Part shown: positions 26,635-35,523 of the stretch, piece after piece
How the letters are laid out: every line of letters begins with the position of its first letter
How positions within the stretch are numbered: position 1 is the stretch's first letter
Source: Rhizobium sp. 007
Lineage (GTDB): Bacteria > Pseudomonadota > Alphaproteobacteria > Rhizobiales > Rhizobiaceae
DNA length: 64,000 nucleotides
Direction of reading: 5' to 3'
Assembly: GCF_015353075.1 (NCBI RefSeq)
Contig: NZ_CP064187.1
Location: 434,001 to 498,000 of the forward strand
Notes under the pieces: generated by a model
Database searches by the model: none
What the model was told of the DNA's origin: nothing
What the model saw: the letters and a program-made list of their open reading frames with translations, nothing else
Made by a program: the position numbers and the translations under genes

Positions 26635-27422
26635 GCAACGATATCAACATACCCTCTGACGAAGAACTGACGGCCTTCATCGACGGCGAACTGCCGTCGC
26701 AGGACGCTGCGCGCATCGAAGCGCTCGTCAATGCCGACGAACGCGTAGCCGCCAGGCTGGAATTCCTGTGCCACAGCAACCTGCCGTTCAAGGAGGCCTT
26801 CACCCCGCTTCTCGCCGCCGCGCCGCGGGCGAGCCTCGAATCGATGCTTGCCGCAATCCCCACACAGCGGGAAAATAGAGGCTCAAGCTTTGCGAGCCGC
26901 CGCGGCTTTCTCGGCGCGCTTGCCGCTTCGGTGGTCGTGGGTGTCATTGCAGACCGCGCCTATCTCGGCATCAGCCGCAGCCTTTCGAAGGACGAGGGCG
27001 CCGAATGGCGCGCTGTCGTCGCCGAATATATCTCGCTCTACACGTCGGACACGCTGGCAGGGCCCGTTCCGCCTGCCGATGTGCAGAGCGTTCAGCTTGC
27101 CCAGATCGACCGAAAACTCGGGCTTGCACTTTCCCCCAGGATGGTTGCGTTGCCGGGAGTAGACTTTAAGCGCGTGCTGCTCCTGGAATATGACGAAAGA
27201 CCGCTTGCCCAGATCGCCTACCTTGATCCCGAGACCGGCCCGATGGCGCTCTGCATCATCCGCTCGGACAAGGGTGAAAAGGCGCCGGACATCGAAGGCC
27301 GCGAGGGCATGAACGTCATCTACTGGTCCAGCCGGAGCCATGCCTTCATGTTGATCGGCCATGCCCCGGCAGACCGGATGCAGGAAATCGTCGATAGCCT
27401 CAGGTCAAAATTGACGGCATGA
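26631..27422 (+). CDS. Transmembrane anti-sigma factor
   Basis: 263-residue partner of the preceding ECF sigma factor. The N-terminal cytoplasmic part resembles anti-sigma domains (PSDEELTAFIDGELPSQDAARIE, residues 5-27). One membrane segment lies at about residues 93-110 (FLGALAASVVVGVIADRAY), with a periplasmic C-terminal domain behind it. It is translationally coupled to the sigma gene through a 4-bp overlap. The signal that releases the sigma factor is unknown. Confidence 0.82.
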   Translation: MSNDINIPSDEELTAFIDGELPSQDAARIEALVNADERVAARLEFLCHSNLPFKEAFTPLLAAAPRASLESMLAAIPTQRENRGSSFASRRGFLGALAASVVVGVIADRAYLGISRSLSKDEGAEWRAVVAEYISLYTSDTLAGPVPPADVQSVQLAQIDRKLGLALSPRMVALPGVDFKRVLLLEYDERPLAQIAYLDPETGPMALCIIRSDKGEKAPDIEGREGMNVIYWSSRSHAFMLIGHAPADRMQEIVDSLRSKLTA

Positions 27423-27500
27423 TTGCCGTCCCGCCATCATGATGACCAGATTGCATGGTGTTGCCGATCATCTCGATTAGACAGGGACCGGCATTTCAGC

Positions 27501-28028
27501 ATGGATTGGATCAATCGTTATATCGACGACCCGCTGCTTTCCGGCGCGGCGCGTACGCTGCGGGTTTGGCATGTCTACACGGCCCAGCATCCGGAGCGTT
27601 TGGAGCCGGTGTGGAACCTGGCGGCGCTTTCGTTCCTGGCACTCACAAGCCGGTACAATCTCTCCGGACAGCCTCTTGTCCTCAGCCTTGCGGCATTGTT
27701 CATGCTGGCTCTGCCGTCCATCTGGAAGCTGGCTTCCTCCGCAAGAGTGGGAAGGGGCGGCTATGACGCCCGGCGTTACAAATCGCTCCGAGCCCGAGCG
27801 GTCAACAAGCGTGAGGCGGAGTGGTCTCTGCGGATGACCGTTCTCTTCGCCTCGGCCGGGCTGCCATTCGTGACGCGCATTGATGATCCCATCGGATCGG
27901 CGTTCATGGCTGGCGCATGCATCTGGTTCGTGCTGACTGCGCCCGTGAAGTTCTATCTCGAAGCAGCAGAGCCACCCGCCCCCGACGAAGGCGACCGCAC
28001 GCAACAGGGCATCCTCCAGTTCGGCTGA
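27501..28028 (+). CDS. Hypothetical membrane protein
   Basis: 175-residue protein with about four hydrophobic segments (near residues 42-52, 58-77, 113-128 and 135-152) and a charged stretch at 85-110. The ATG at 27501 is preferred over a TTG at 27423 because it begins the conserved-looking MDWINRYIDDPLLSGAARTL segment. No family is recognised. It follows the anti-sigma gene by 78 bp in the same direction, so it may be part of the same unit. Confidence 0.55.
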   Translation: MDWINRYIDDPLLSGAARTLRVWHVYTAQHPERLEPVWNLAALSFLALTSRYNLSGQPLVLSLAALFMLALPSIWKLASSARVGRGGYDARRYKSLRARAVNKREAEWSLRMTVLFASAGLPFVTRIDDPIGSAFMAGACIWFVLTAPVKFYLEAAEPPAPDEGDRTQQGILQFG

Positions 28029-28050
28029 TGCCCTGAAATCAGGCGTTCTG

Positions 28051-28076
28051 GAACCAATTGCCAAGGGTAGCCGTTG
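28051..28076 (+). promoter_or_regulatory. General-stress (EcfG/RpoE2) promoter for the DUF1328 gene
   Basis: GGAAC (28051-28055) and CGTT (28073-28076) separated by 17 bases exactly match the EcfG consensus. The ATG of the DUF1328 gene lies 30 bp beyond the -10 box with an AGAGGAG site between. Confidence 0.7.
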
Positions 28077-28105
28077 ATAGATCAGAATCGAAAGAGGAGT
28101 TCACC

Positions 28106-28270
28106 ATGCTGTACTACGCTTTGGTATTTCTCGTCGTAGCCCTGATCGCCGGCGTCCTCGGATTTGGCGGCATCGCAGGCGCTTCGGCTTCCATAGCACA
28201 GGTTCTTTTCTTCATATTCCTGGTGCTGTTCGTCGTATCGCTCGTCATGCGCCTGATGCGCCGCGAATAG
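28106..28270 (+). CDS. DUF1328 family small membrane protein
   Basis: 54-residue protein with two membrane segments (residues 3-24 and 29-48), matching the DUF1328/YtjA family with the conserved [20 protein letters not shown] core. AAAGAGGAG precedes the ATG. An exact EcfG-type promoter upstream and a terminator downstream make it a single-gene unit of the general stress response. Related small proteins are commonly stress-induced in rhizobia; their function is not known. Confidence 0.82.
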   Translation: MLYYALVFLVVALIAGVLGFGGIAGASASIAQVLFFIFLVLFVVSLVMRLMRRE

Positions 28271-28292
28271 TGCGACGAAATGAGATGTTTGA

Positions 28293-28322
28293 AAAACCCG
28301 GCGTTGTGGCGCCGGGTTTTTT
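28293..28322 (+). terminator. Rho-independent terminator after the DUF1328 gene
   Basis: Stem AACCCGGCG / CGCCGGGTT with a short loop followed by a run of T, 23 bp past the stop. The A-rich left arm would allow partial function on the other strand. Confidence 0.88.
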
Positions 28323-28451
28323 GCGTCGATAGGGCGATGTCATCCGGCATCAGCCGCGACCCGAAACAGATCTTAATGCGGAAAAACTTGCGACAGCCTC
28401 GCCGCCCCGTGGCATAAGGCCTCCGAAAACTTTTCTGGGTCCTTATCGCAT

Positions 28452-30074
28452 ATGATTCGTATCGAAAACATCAGCAAGCAGAACAGCCACCGCATCCTCT
28501 TCATCGAGGCGACCGCAGCGCTCAACAGAGGCGACAAGGTCGGCCTCGTCGGTCCGAACGGTGCCGGCAAGACGACCCTTTTCCGGATGATCACACAGGC
28601 GGAGCACCCCGACGAGGGGCAGGTATCGGTCGATAAGGGCATCACCATCGGCTATTTCAATCAGGATGTCGGCGAGATGGAGGGCCGCAGCGCCGTATCC
28701 GAGGTGATGGACGGCGCCGGCCCCGTGAGCATCGTTGCTGCCGAATTGCGGGAGCTCGAGGCTGCCATGTCGGACCCCGAACAGGCCGACGACATGGACA
28801 GGATCATCGATCGCTACGGCGAGGTCCAGGCGCGCTATGAGGAGCTCGACGGCTATGCCCTGGAAGGACGCGCGCGCGAAGTTCTGGCCGGTCTCAGCTT
28901 CAGCCAGGAAATGATGGACGGCGACGTGGGCGCACTGTCCGGCGGCTGGAAGATGCGTGTAGCCCTTGCCCGAATTCTCCTGATGCGTCCTGACGTTATG
29001 CTGCTTGATGAGCCGAGCAACCATCTGGATCTGGAAAGCCTTATCTGGCTGGAGGAGTTCCTGAAAGGTTATGACGGCGCGCTGCTGATGACCTCGCACG
29101 ACCGCGAGTTCATGAATCGCATCGTCACCAAGATTATCGAGATCGATGGCGGCAACTTGAACAGCTACTCCGGCGACTATGCCTTTTACGAGCAGCAGCG
29201 GGCCCAGAACGAGAAGCAGCAGCAGGCCCAGTTCGACCGCCAGCAGGCGATGCTCGCCAAGGAAATCAAGTTTATCGAGCGCTTCAAGGCCCGCGCCTCG
29301 CATGCTTCGCAGGTACAGAGCCGCGTGAAGAAGCTGGAGAAGATCGACCGGGTGGAACCGCCCAAGCGCCGCCAGGTCGTCTCATTCGAGTTTCTGCCGG
29401 CACCGCGCTCGGGCGACGATGTCATCAGCCTGAAGAACGTGCACAAGAAATACGGCAGCCGAACCATCTACGAAGGGCTGGATTTCATGGTGCGGCGGCG
29501 CGAGCGCTGGTGCATCATGGGCATCAACGGCGCCGGAAAGTCTACGCTTCTGAAGCTTGTTGCGGGTTCGGCGGAGCCGGATGAAGGCAACGTCGCTCTC
29601 GGTGCCAGCGTGAAGATGGGATATTTCGCGCAGCACGCCATGGATCTCTTGAACGGCGACCGCACCGTACTCCAGTCACTGGAAGATAAGTTCCCGCAAG
29701 CGGGGCAGGGCTCATTGCGCGCGCTGGCGGGCTGCTTCGGATTTTCCGGCGACGACGTCGAGAAGAAATGCCGGGTGCTCTCGGGCGGCGAGAAGGCGCG
29801 GCTCGTCATGGCAATGATGCTCTTCGATCCGCCGAACCTTCTCGTGCTGGACGAGCCGACAAACCACCTGGATCTGGACACCAAGGAAATGCTCATCAAG
29901 GCGTTGTCCGAGTACGAAGGCACGATGCTGTTCGTTTCGCACGACCGGCACTTCCTGGGCGCTTTGTCCAATCGGGTGCTGGAACTCACCCCCGACGGCA
30001 TTCACCAGTATAGCGGCGGCTACACGGAATATGTGGCGCGCACCGGTCATGAGGCGCCTGGCCTGCGCAGTTGA
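28452..30074 (+). CDS. ABC-F family ATPase (ribosome-associated type)
   Basis: 540-residue soluble protein with two ABC ATPase domains and no membrane segment. Domain 1 has Walker A GPNGAGKTT (about residue 35), signature LSGGWKMRV and Walker B VMLLDEPSNHLD. Domain 2 has GINGAGKST (about residue 356), LSGGEKARL and LLVLDEPTNHLD. The linker between them is charged (PtIM-like, about residues 235-300). ABC-F proteins bind the ribosomal E site and modulate translation. Exact subtype (Uup, EttA, YheS or YbiT-like) is not certain. It is convergent with pepT. Confidence 0.88.
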   Translation: MIRIENISKQNSHRILFIEATAALNRGDKVGLVGPNGAGKTTLFRMITQAEHPDEGQVSVDKGITIGYFNQDVGEMEGRSAVSEVMDGAGPVSIVAAELRELEAAMSDPEQADDMDRIIDRYGEVQARYEELDGYALEGRAREVLAGLSFSQEMMDGDVGALSGGWKMRVALARILLMRPDVMLLDEPSNHLDLESLIWLEEFLKGYDGALLMTSHDREFMNRIVTKIIEIDGGNLNSYSGDYAFYEQQRAQNEKQQQAQFDRQQAMLAKEIKFIERFKARASHASQVQSRVKKLEKIDRVEPPKRRQVVSFEFLPAPRSGDDVISLKNVHKKYGSRTIYEGLDFMVRRRERWCIMGINGAGKSTLLKLVAGSAEPDEGNVALGASVKMGYFAQHAMDLLNGDRTVLQSLEDKFPQAGQGSLRALAGCFGFSGDDVEKKCRVLSGGEKARLVMAMMLFDPPNLLVLDEPTNHLDLDTKEMLIKALSEYEGTMLFVSHDRHFLGALSNRVLELTPDGIHQYSGGYTEYVARTGHEAPGLRS

Positions 30075-30098
30075 GTGGAGAGCAATAAGGGCGCGCTC

Positions 30099-31331
30099 TT
30101 AAGCGCGCTCTTCCCAGATTTTCGCCAGTTCGACGATTGTCTTGACCGCTTTCTCCATATCTTGTCGGCTGACCCATTCGAGCGGCGAGTGGAAGGCGTG
30201 GCCGCCTGCGAAGATATTGGGGCAGGGTAGGCTCATGAACGAAAGGCGCGAACCATCGGTCCCGCCCCGGATGCTGCCGCGCACCGGCTCCATTCCGGCG
30301 CGCCGGATTGCCTCGACGGCGTTCTCGATGATTTCCGGATGGCGGTCGAGGATGGCCTTCATGTTGCGGTATTGCGGCTTGACTTTGAAGCCGTAAGAGG
30401 AGCCGGGATAGTCCACCATGACCTCCTTTATGATCCTCTCCAGCATGGCTTCCTTGGCTGCGAGGCCACCGTCATTGAAGTCACGAACGATAAGGTTGAG
30501 GGCTGCTTTTTCCATCGAGCCTGTGACGCCCGTTGGGTGAACAAATCCCTCTCTGCCTTCGGTCGTCTCCGGTGCCACGTTCTTCGGCAGCCGGCTGATG
30601 ATCGCGCCGGCGATCTTAATGGCGTTTTCCATCTTTCCCTTGGCGAAGCCGGGATGGATGGCCACACCTTGAATAGTGATCTCGACGCCATCGGCGGAGA
30701 AGGTCTCGTCTTCGATATGCCCTGCCGTCTCGCCATCCATGGTGTATGCGAACCGGGCGCCAAGCTTTTCAAGGTCGACCTTGTCGACGCCACGGCCGAT
30801 CTCCTCGTCCGGCGTGAAGAGGATCTTGATCGTCCCGTGCTTGATATCCGGATTGTCGACCAGGATTTGCGCTGCCGTCATGATCTCGGCAATGCCGGCC
30901 TTGTCGTCGGCCCCGAGCAGCGTCGTACCGTCGGTGGTGATGATGTCGTTGCCGATCTGGTCGTTGAGCGCCGGATTGTCGCCAACGCGAATGATCTGCT
31001 GCGGATCGCCTGAAAGCCTAATGTCGCCGCCGCTGTAGTTCGGCACGATTTGCGGCTTGACATTCGTTCCGGTGAAGTCCGGTGCCGTATCCATATGCGA
31101 ACAGAAGCAGATGACCGGCACTGGCTTGTCCACATTGGACGGAATGGTCGCATAGACATAGCCGTGTTCGTCGAGATGCGCATCCGAAAGACCGATTGCC
31201 AGCAGTTCCTCGACCAGCATACGGCCGAGATTCTTCTGCTTATCGGTGGAAGGCTGCGTCGACGACGTAGGATCCGATTGCGTATCAATAACGACATATC
31301 GAAGGAAGCGATCGGTAACAGTATCGGTCAT
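30099..31331 (-). CDS. pepT: Peptidase T (tripeptide aminopeptidase)
   Basis: 410-residue M20B zinc aminopeptidase that removes N-terminal residues from tripeptides in the cytoplasm. Metal-site motifs are in place: FCSHMDTAPD (about residue 77), LLGADDKAGIAE (about 138) and FTPDEEIGRG (about 172). RGGTDGSRLSF (about 357) and GGHAFHSPLEWV (about 377) also fit. Length is normal. It stands alone and is convergent with the ABC-F gene; a 7-base inverted repeat (AGCGCGCT-type) lies at the end of the gene. The peptide importer dpp lies 13 kb away. Confidence 0.92.
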   Translation of the reverse strand: MTDTVTDRFLRYVVIDTQSDPTSSTQPSTDKQKNLGRMLVEELLAIGLSDAHLDEHGYVYATIPSNVDKPVPVICFCSHMDTAPDFTGTNVKPQIVPNYSGGDIRLSGDPQQIIRVGDNPALNDQIGNDIITTDGTTLLGADDKAGIAEIMTAAQILVDNPDIKHGTIKILFTPDEEIGRGVDKVDLEKLGARFAYTMDGETAGHIEDETFSADGVEITIQGVAIHPGFAKGKMENAIKIAGAIISRLPKNVAPETTEGREGFVHPTGVTGSMEKAALNLIVRDFNDGGLAAKEAMLERIIKEVMVDYPGSSYGFKVKPQYRNMKAILDRHPEIIENAVEAIRRAGMEPVRGSIRGGTDGSRLSFMSLPCPNIFAGGHAFHSPLEWVSRQDMEKAVKTIVELAKIWEERA

Positions 31332-31444
31332 AGGCTCAAGTCCAGTGCATGATCGTCAGCGATGGACTGCTGTAACCTTCATCCGCGTTGCGGTGAAGGC
31401 CTTTTTTGCCTCGCGCCCGTGTCAGCGGCGCAGGCAGGCTTCGT

Positions 31445-31834
31445 ATGGCGAGTATTGACGATCAGTCGGAACTTCAGAAGGCAACGGAGGACAGGGGCTA
31501 TTACGGCTACCGCTTTAAGATACTCAAGCGGCAGGGTGCCAACATCGCCGGCGGCGCCTATGACTATACCATCAACGGAAACCTGATCGCCGGTTTCGGC
31601 CTCGTCGCCTGGCCGGTGACATACGGCGAAACCGGCATCCACATCTTCGTGGTCAACCGCAACGGCATCGTCTATCAGGCGGATCTCGGAGAAGGCACGG
31701 ATAAGCTGGCGCCTGGCATCGAGCGGTTCAAATCCGAACGACAATTGGGCCGTGACCGAGGATTGAGCGGGTTTCACCGCTGTTCTTGGAAAGGGAATTG
31801 CGAGGAGAAATGGCTTGTTGGGGGAATCTCTTGA
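31445..31834 (+). pseudogene. C-terminal remnant of a DUF2950 gene, frameshifted
   Basis: The ORF encodes only the last third of DUF2950 proteins (RGYYGYRFKILKRQGAN, GGAYDYTINGNLIAGF, LVAWPVTYGETGIHIF). After ERF the frame goes wrong. One extra A in the run at 31730-31732 diverts the reading, while the other frame continues FNPNDNWAVTED and stops at 31766, the natural family end. The N-terminal two thirds are missing; a short signal-peptide-like APVSAAQA stretch occurs in another frame at about 31415. It is a decayed gene and marks the left edge of the accessory region. The 31835-32040 stretch beyond it shows nothing. Confidence 0.7.
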
Positions 31835-32040
31835 CCTCAATCAGGACCTTCATTGGCCGACACCACCACTGGTAAGTGGAGGTTGAGCGGAGCCCGAGTC
31901 GCAGCTGAGCGCAGCCTCTGGAAATGACCGGCGCAGGTGGCGTATGCCGGCCGCTGCCAAAGTCGATTGACTGCAGACGTATCGACCTCTCATGTATTGT
32001 CGCGTACCCAATGTCCTTTACTAGGCCCGGACAGCAGAGC

Positions 32041-33099
32041 TTAATCCTCCGGCAGGGTGAAGACCGCGCAGGGATCGGCGATGCCGCGCAATGCGTGTTC
32101 GCCCAAGGGGATCAAGGCCGTTGCCGTCTCCTTGGCGACAGCGCCCGAGATGAGCACGTTGTGACCAAGGGGCTTGCAGAGCCCTTCGAGCCGGCTGACC
32201 AGGTTGACCGCGGGGCCGATGGCGGTAAAGTCCAGCCGGTCGGCCGCGCCGATATTGCCCCATAACATCTCTCCGAAATGCAGTGCCATGCCGAAGGGCA
32301 GCGATGGCAGGCCCTGCGCCTGCCGCGTCGCATCGAGATGAGCCATGCCGGCGCGGGCAGCGGCGACCGCGCGCAGCGCCGCGTCGCATGCCTCGCCCGG
32401 CGCGCCGGCGGCCGGGAAGATGGCCAGCACGCCGTCGCCGATGAACTTCAGCACTTCGCCCCCGAAAGCATGTACCGCCCCCGTGACGCGGTCGAACCAG
32501 GCGTCGAGGGCGGCGATCATGACGGTGGGCTCTGTCGCTTCGGACAGCGCTGTGAAATCGCGCAGATCGGCGCAGAGCAATGCGGCGCGGATGGTCTCGC
32601 CGGCACCCCGGCAGAGCGCGCCGGCCTGCACCTGCGCGGCGCTGCGCCGGCCGAGATAGGCCTCGAGCAGCGTTGCCAGCGCCGCCCGTGCGGCCAGCGC
32701 GGCCAAGGGAGCGGCGGCAAAGCGCGCGGCCTGTCGCAGCCGGTAGGCCTCGGCGGGATCGAATGGTCGGCACCCAGCCCAACCCAGCACCGGGCTGTCC
32801 GGAGCCGGGCCGACTGTCTCCTCCAGCACGGGGCCAAGTCCGGCAAGCCAGCCGTGTCCGGCCTGACCGGGCGGCCCCCCGGCAAAGCCGAGCGCCTCGA
32901 TCACTACTCCGGTTTCGGCCCGCCATAACCAGGTGCGGCGGGCGATGATCGGATGCGGCACGGCAAGCGTCAGGGCTGCGCCGGCCAGCGGCAGGCCGTC
33001 GGCGAGCAACCGGCCGCCGAGCTCGGCCAGGAACAATTCGGGGTCGGATGAGGCGCCAGCCTCGTCGACCAGCCAGGCGAGGGGGGCGGGCAGATCCAT
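32041..33099 (-). CDS. Class III adenylate/guanylate cyclase domain protein
   Basis: 352 residues from the ATG at 33099 (365 from an ATG at 33138; neither has a clear ribosome site). The N-terminal half is Ala/Leu/Gly-rich without a recognised domain. The C-terminal half is a class III cyclase domain: ALLCADLRDFTALSE carries the first metal Asp, FGGEVLKFIGDGVLAIFP the second, and FTAIGPAVNLVSRLEG is the dimer-transition segment. No membrane segment is clear. The gene is more GC-rich than its flanks, which suggests later arrival. Product (cAMP or cGMP) is not decided. Confidence 0.78.
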   Translation of the reverse strand: MDLPAPLAWLVDEAGASSDPELFLAELGGRLLADGLPLAGAALTLAVPHPIIARRTWLWRAETGVVIEALGFAGGPPGQAGHGWLAGLGPVLEETVGPAPDSPVLGWAGCRPFDPAEAYRLRQAARFAAAPLAALAARAALATLLEAYLGRRSAAQVQAGALCRGAGETIRAALLCADLRDFTALSEATEPTVMIAALDAWFDRVTGAVHAFGGEVLKFIGDGVLAIFPAAGAPGEACDAALRAVAAARAGMAHLDATRQAQGLPSLPFGMALHFGEMLWGNIGAADRLDFTAIGPAVNLVSRLEGLCKPLGHNVLISGAVAKETATALIPLGEHALRGIADPCAVFTLPED

Positions 33100-33236
33100 G
33101 CCGCGATCATGCCACGGGGGCCGGAGGCTGTCATCCACGCCGTGGCGAGGGCATGTCCGCCTGCCTTATGTCGGAGGACATCCCGGCTGACCGTTGCCTG
33201 GCGATCGCCTCAAGGCGGGCGTTTAGGGAGCGGAGT

Positions 33237-33686
33237 TCAGTCATATCTGCCATGCATCGGATCCGGGCCCGGGTCACGTCCGGCTGCTACCTCGACCAGC
33301 CGGCCGAGGTAGTGAGCCCAGCCTTCCGCATGGCCGGCGCATTGTTCGGCATTGGGCAGGCCAGTGTGGGTCAGCCGCAGCAGCGTCCCGTCCGGCTGCT
33401 CGATCAGGTCGATCTCGACCAGGCTCGACCCCGGCGGCACGATTTCGCTGCCGTCCCAGCCGAAACTGTAGGCCAGACGGTGCACCGGCACCACCTCGCG
33501 AAAGGAACCGCGGGCGAAGCGAGCGCCGGTGACGTTGACCAGATAGATCCCCCCAGGCTGCGGCTCGATCTCCGCCTCAGTACCCATCCAGCGCAGGATT
33601 TTCTCTGGATCTGTCAACAGGGCAAACACCGCCGAGGGCGGCGCCGGGATATGCGTCTCGCGACGAACGACAAGGGCCTCTTGCAT
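33237..33686 (-). CDS. SRPBCC (AHSA1-like) domain protein
   Basis: 149-residue START/Bet v1-fold protein of the AHSA1 type: VRRETHIPAPPSAVFALLTDPEKILRWMG at the N-terminus (residues 7-35), a central PGGIYLVNVTG, and the C-terminal LTHTGLPNAEQCAGHAEGWAHYLGRL helix that closes the ligand pocket. Such proteins bind small hydrophobic molecules and are often co-encoded with ArsR-type regulators or with stress genes; no ArsR gene is present here. The 186 bp upstream (33687-33872) shows no gene. Confidence 0.8.
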   Translation of the reverse strand: MQEALVVRRETHIPAPPSAVFALLTDPEKILRWMGTEAEIEPQPGGIYLVNVTGARFARGSFREVVPVHRLAYSFGWDGSEIVPPGSSLVEIDLIEQPDGTLLRLTHTGLPNAEQCAGHAEGWAHYLGRLVEVAAGRDPGPDPMHGRYD

Positions 33687-33872
33687 TGGTCTCTCCTGTG
33701 GTTGCTATTGCCTGCCCCGTTTGAGGCGCAGAATGGACGGGGGATCTCCGGTTGGCGTGAGACAGCATGTAGGCAAACGCTCACCCGCAACAAGGGCACC
33801 GGCCACCGCTTGCGATCGCACTGCCAAATGATTGCTGGTTATGCCACCGGGCGCCGCATCTTTTGCGTCGGA

Positions 33873-34259
33873 TCAATACTGATCGTGCCGGCGTAGCCAC
33901 TCCATCGGGTAGTTTAAACCGTCCTCATCACGGCCTTTCGGCACGAGGTCGAGGTACCGGTAGGCGCCATTGACCATGTCGATGCCCCGCTCATAGCAGG
34001 AATAGGTGTGGAACACCTGGCCTCGCTCGTCCTTGTAGAAGACGCTGATCCCTTCCTCTTCTGAGCCAGCAATCGCGCGGCCCGGTTGGTAGTTGTAGTA
34101 CGCCTCGCCCTTGGCGATCTCTTCCGGGGTGAACGAAACATGATAGTCGAAATTGAAATCGCTGCCGTGGGACGACACCCATGGGAAACTCCAGCCCATG
34201 CGCTTCTTGTAGGCTTCAATCTTGGCCAGTGGAGCACGCGAGACCGACGTGAATGTCAC
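33873..34259 (-). pseudogene. Truncated DUF899 (thioredoxin-like) gene
   Basis: Codes for the C-terminal half of a DUF899 protein (VSRAPLAKIEAYKKRMGW, YYNYQPGRA, VFHTYSCYERGIDMV, YRYLDLVPKGRDE). The matching frame continues a few codons upstream of the ATG (HRDV), then similarity is lost near 34280. The N-terminal half with the CPxC-like motif is missing. A complete relative lies just to the right (34568-35404), so this is probably a duplicated copy whose front was deleted. The junction falls inside the end of the neighbouring small membrane gene. Confidence 0.68.
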
Positions 34260-34587
34260 GTCGCGATGGTTCCTGTTCGTTGGTGCTTTGCGGGGCGAAA
34301 GCCGGATCGGGACGACAGGTTCCGCTTCGCAGGCTGGAGATCAGCTTCAGCCAGGGCGCCAAATGGAAGGCGCTCATCAGCAAGTACATCGGGACCATTC
34401 CGGTCAGCGGCGACGTATGAGACGCGGCAGAGCAGATCATCTCCGTACCGCCAAAGACGTTAGTCAACAGCGCCATGACCGCGAAGGTCGGGGCCGCCGC
34501 AAGGGATAGCCAATCGGCGGCACCGAGGGCTGCCAGGTTGCCGCTTTCGCCGGAGGAGCCCAAAGTTTCACGCCGAGCAGCAATCAT
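34216..34587 (-). CDS. Small membrane protein accompanying DUF899
   Basis: 123 residues from the ATG at 34587. One clear pair of hydrophobic segments covers residues about 20-38 (ADWLSLAAAPTFAVMALLT) and 54-72 (GMVPMYLLMSAFHLAPWLKL). I recall similar small proteins next to DUF899 genes in rhizobia, but cannot name a family. It overlaps the end of the complete DUF899 gene by 20 bp. Its last 35 codons run into the start of the truncated DUF899 copy and look unrelated to the membrane part, so the native C-terminus was probably altered by the same deletion. Confidence 0.5.
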   Translation of the reverse strand: MIAARRETLGSSGESGNLAALGAADWLSLAAAPTFAVMALLTNVFGGTEMICSAASHTSPLTGMVPMYLLMSAFHLAPWLKLISSLRSGTCRPDPAFAPQSTNEQEPSRRDIHVGLACSTGQD

Positions 34588-35404
34588 CGTTGTGACCCCC
34601 CCGGCGAAATTGCTTGTCGTACTTGTCGTGGTGGCGCCACCAGACGCCGTGCTCGTTGCGCCCCATAGGAACACGGTCGAGCCATTGGTACATACCCCAC
34701 AGGCCGTCCAGACCGCGCGCATAGCTGGAATAGGTATGGTAGACGATGCCATCGTCGAGCACGAAGGCACTGAGGCCCGGCCTGTCGCGCGTATATGTGG
34801 CAACGTCGGTTCCGGTCATGGCTGCGATCTGCGCGACCGGCCCCTCGCTGCCACGCACCTGCCATTCCTGAACGGTTTTTCCTGCGAGCGGCTCAGGTGC
34901 CGGCGGCTCGCGGTGGAAATTGTATTCTATGCTGCCCTCGCGCTGCTGCTCTTCAGTGAACCAGACGCCGAAGTCACGGTTGAAGTCGCCGCCGTTCGAC
35001 GACGCCCAGGGAAAAGTCCAGCCCATCCGCCGCTTGAACCCCTGCAGCTTTGCGAGCGGTGCGCGCGAGACCGCCGAGAAGGCGACATCGTGGTTCTCGA
35101 GATGGACGACGATGCCGTTGAATCCGTCGGCGATCGAAGAGCAGGACGGGCAGCCGGCCGTATAGTCGGGACCGAACATGAAGTGATAGACGAGAAGCTG
35201 CGAGCGGCCCCTGAAAAGATCCGCCAGCTTGGCGCTCCCTTCTTCGGTCTCGAACCGGTATTCCTTGTCAATCCGAACCCAGGGCAATTCCTGACGCCGC
35301 AACGCCAATGCGTCGCTGCGCCGTGTCAGCTCCTTTTCATCCTTGAGCAGGTCGAGCCGTGCCGACAACCACTCTTTGCGTGTTCCGGTTACGTGTGCCG
35401 TCAT
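34568..35404 (-). CDS. DUF899 family thioredoxin-like protein
   Basis: 278 residues, starting at an ATG preceded by GGAGAAG; an upstream ATG at 35437 is less likely. The thioredoxin-like fold of DUF899 is marked by LLVYHFMFGPDYTAGCPSCS (about residues 71-90), followed by the VSRAPLAKLQGFKRRMGW segment (about 114) and a C-terminal YHTYSSYARGLDGL. The CPSC pair could be redox-active. It is complete and divergent from a winged-helix gene 119 bp away. Biological role is not established. Confidence 0.75.
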   Translation of the reverse strand: MTAHVTGTRKEWLSARLDLLKDEKELTRRSDALALRRQELPWVRIDKEYRFETEEGSAKLADLFRGRSQLLVYHFMFGPDYTAGCPSCSSIADGFNGIVVHLENHDVAFSAVSRAPLAKLQGFKRRMGWTFPWASSNGGDFNRDFGVWFTEEQQREGSIEYNFHREPPAPEPLAGKTVQEWQVRGSEGPVAQIAAMTGTDVATYTRDRPGLSAFVLDDGIVYHTYSSYARGLDGLWGMYQWLDRVPMGRNEHGVWWRHHDKYDKQFRRGGHNDDCCSA

Positions 35405-35523
35405 CGTTCTTCTCCAATGGCTGTGTCGCTGTCTCAATTTCGGTGCGGCGTGTTGCTTGCTGGTCGTGAATAGACTAGGGCCGGATATCGAATGGTGGGA
35501 GTTACAAGTGTGACGGGATTCCG

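Noticed and set aside
26029..27422. The sigma/anti-sigma pair as the general-stress EcfG system
   Set aside because: No NepR- or PhyR-like gene is adjacent and the second gene is a membrane anti-sigma factor, unlike soluble NepR.
32278..32928. Antisense frames within the cyclase gene at 32-33 kb
   Set aside because: All are shadow frames of a very GC-rich gene, without domain or ribosome site.
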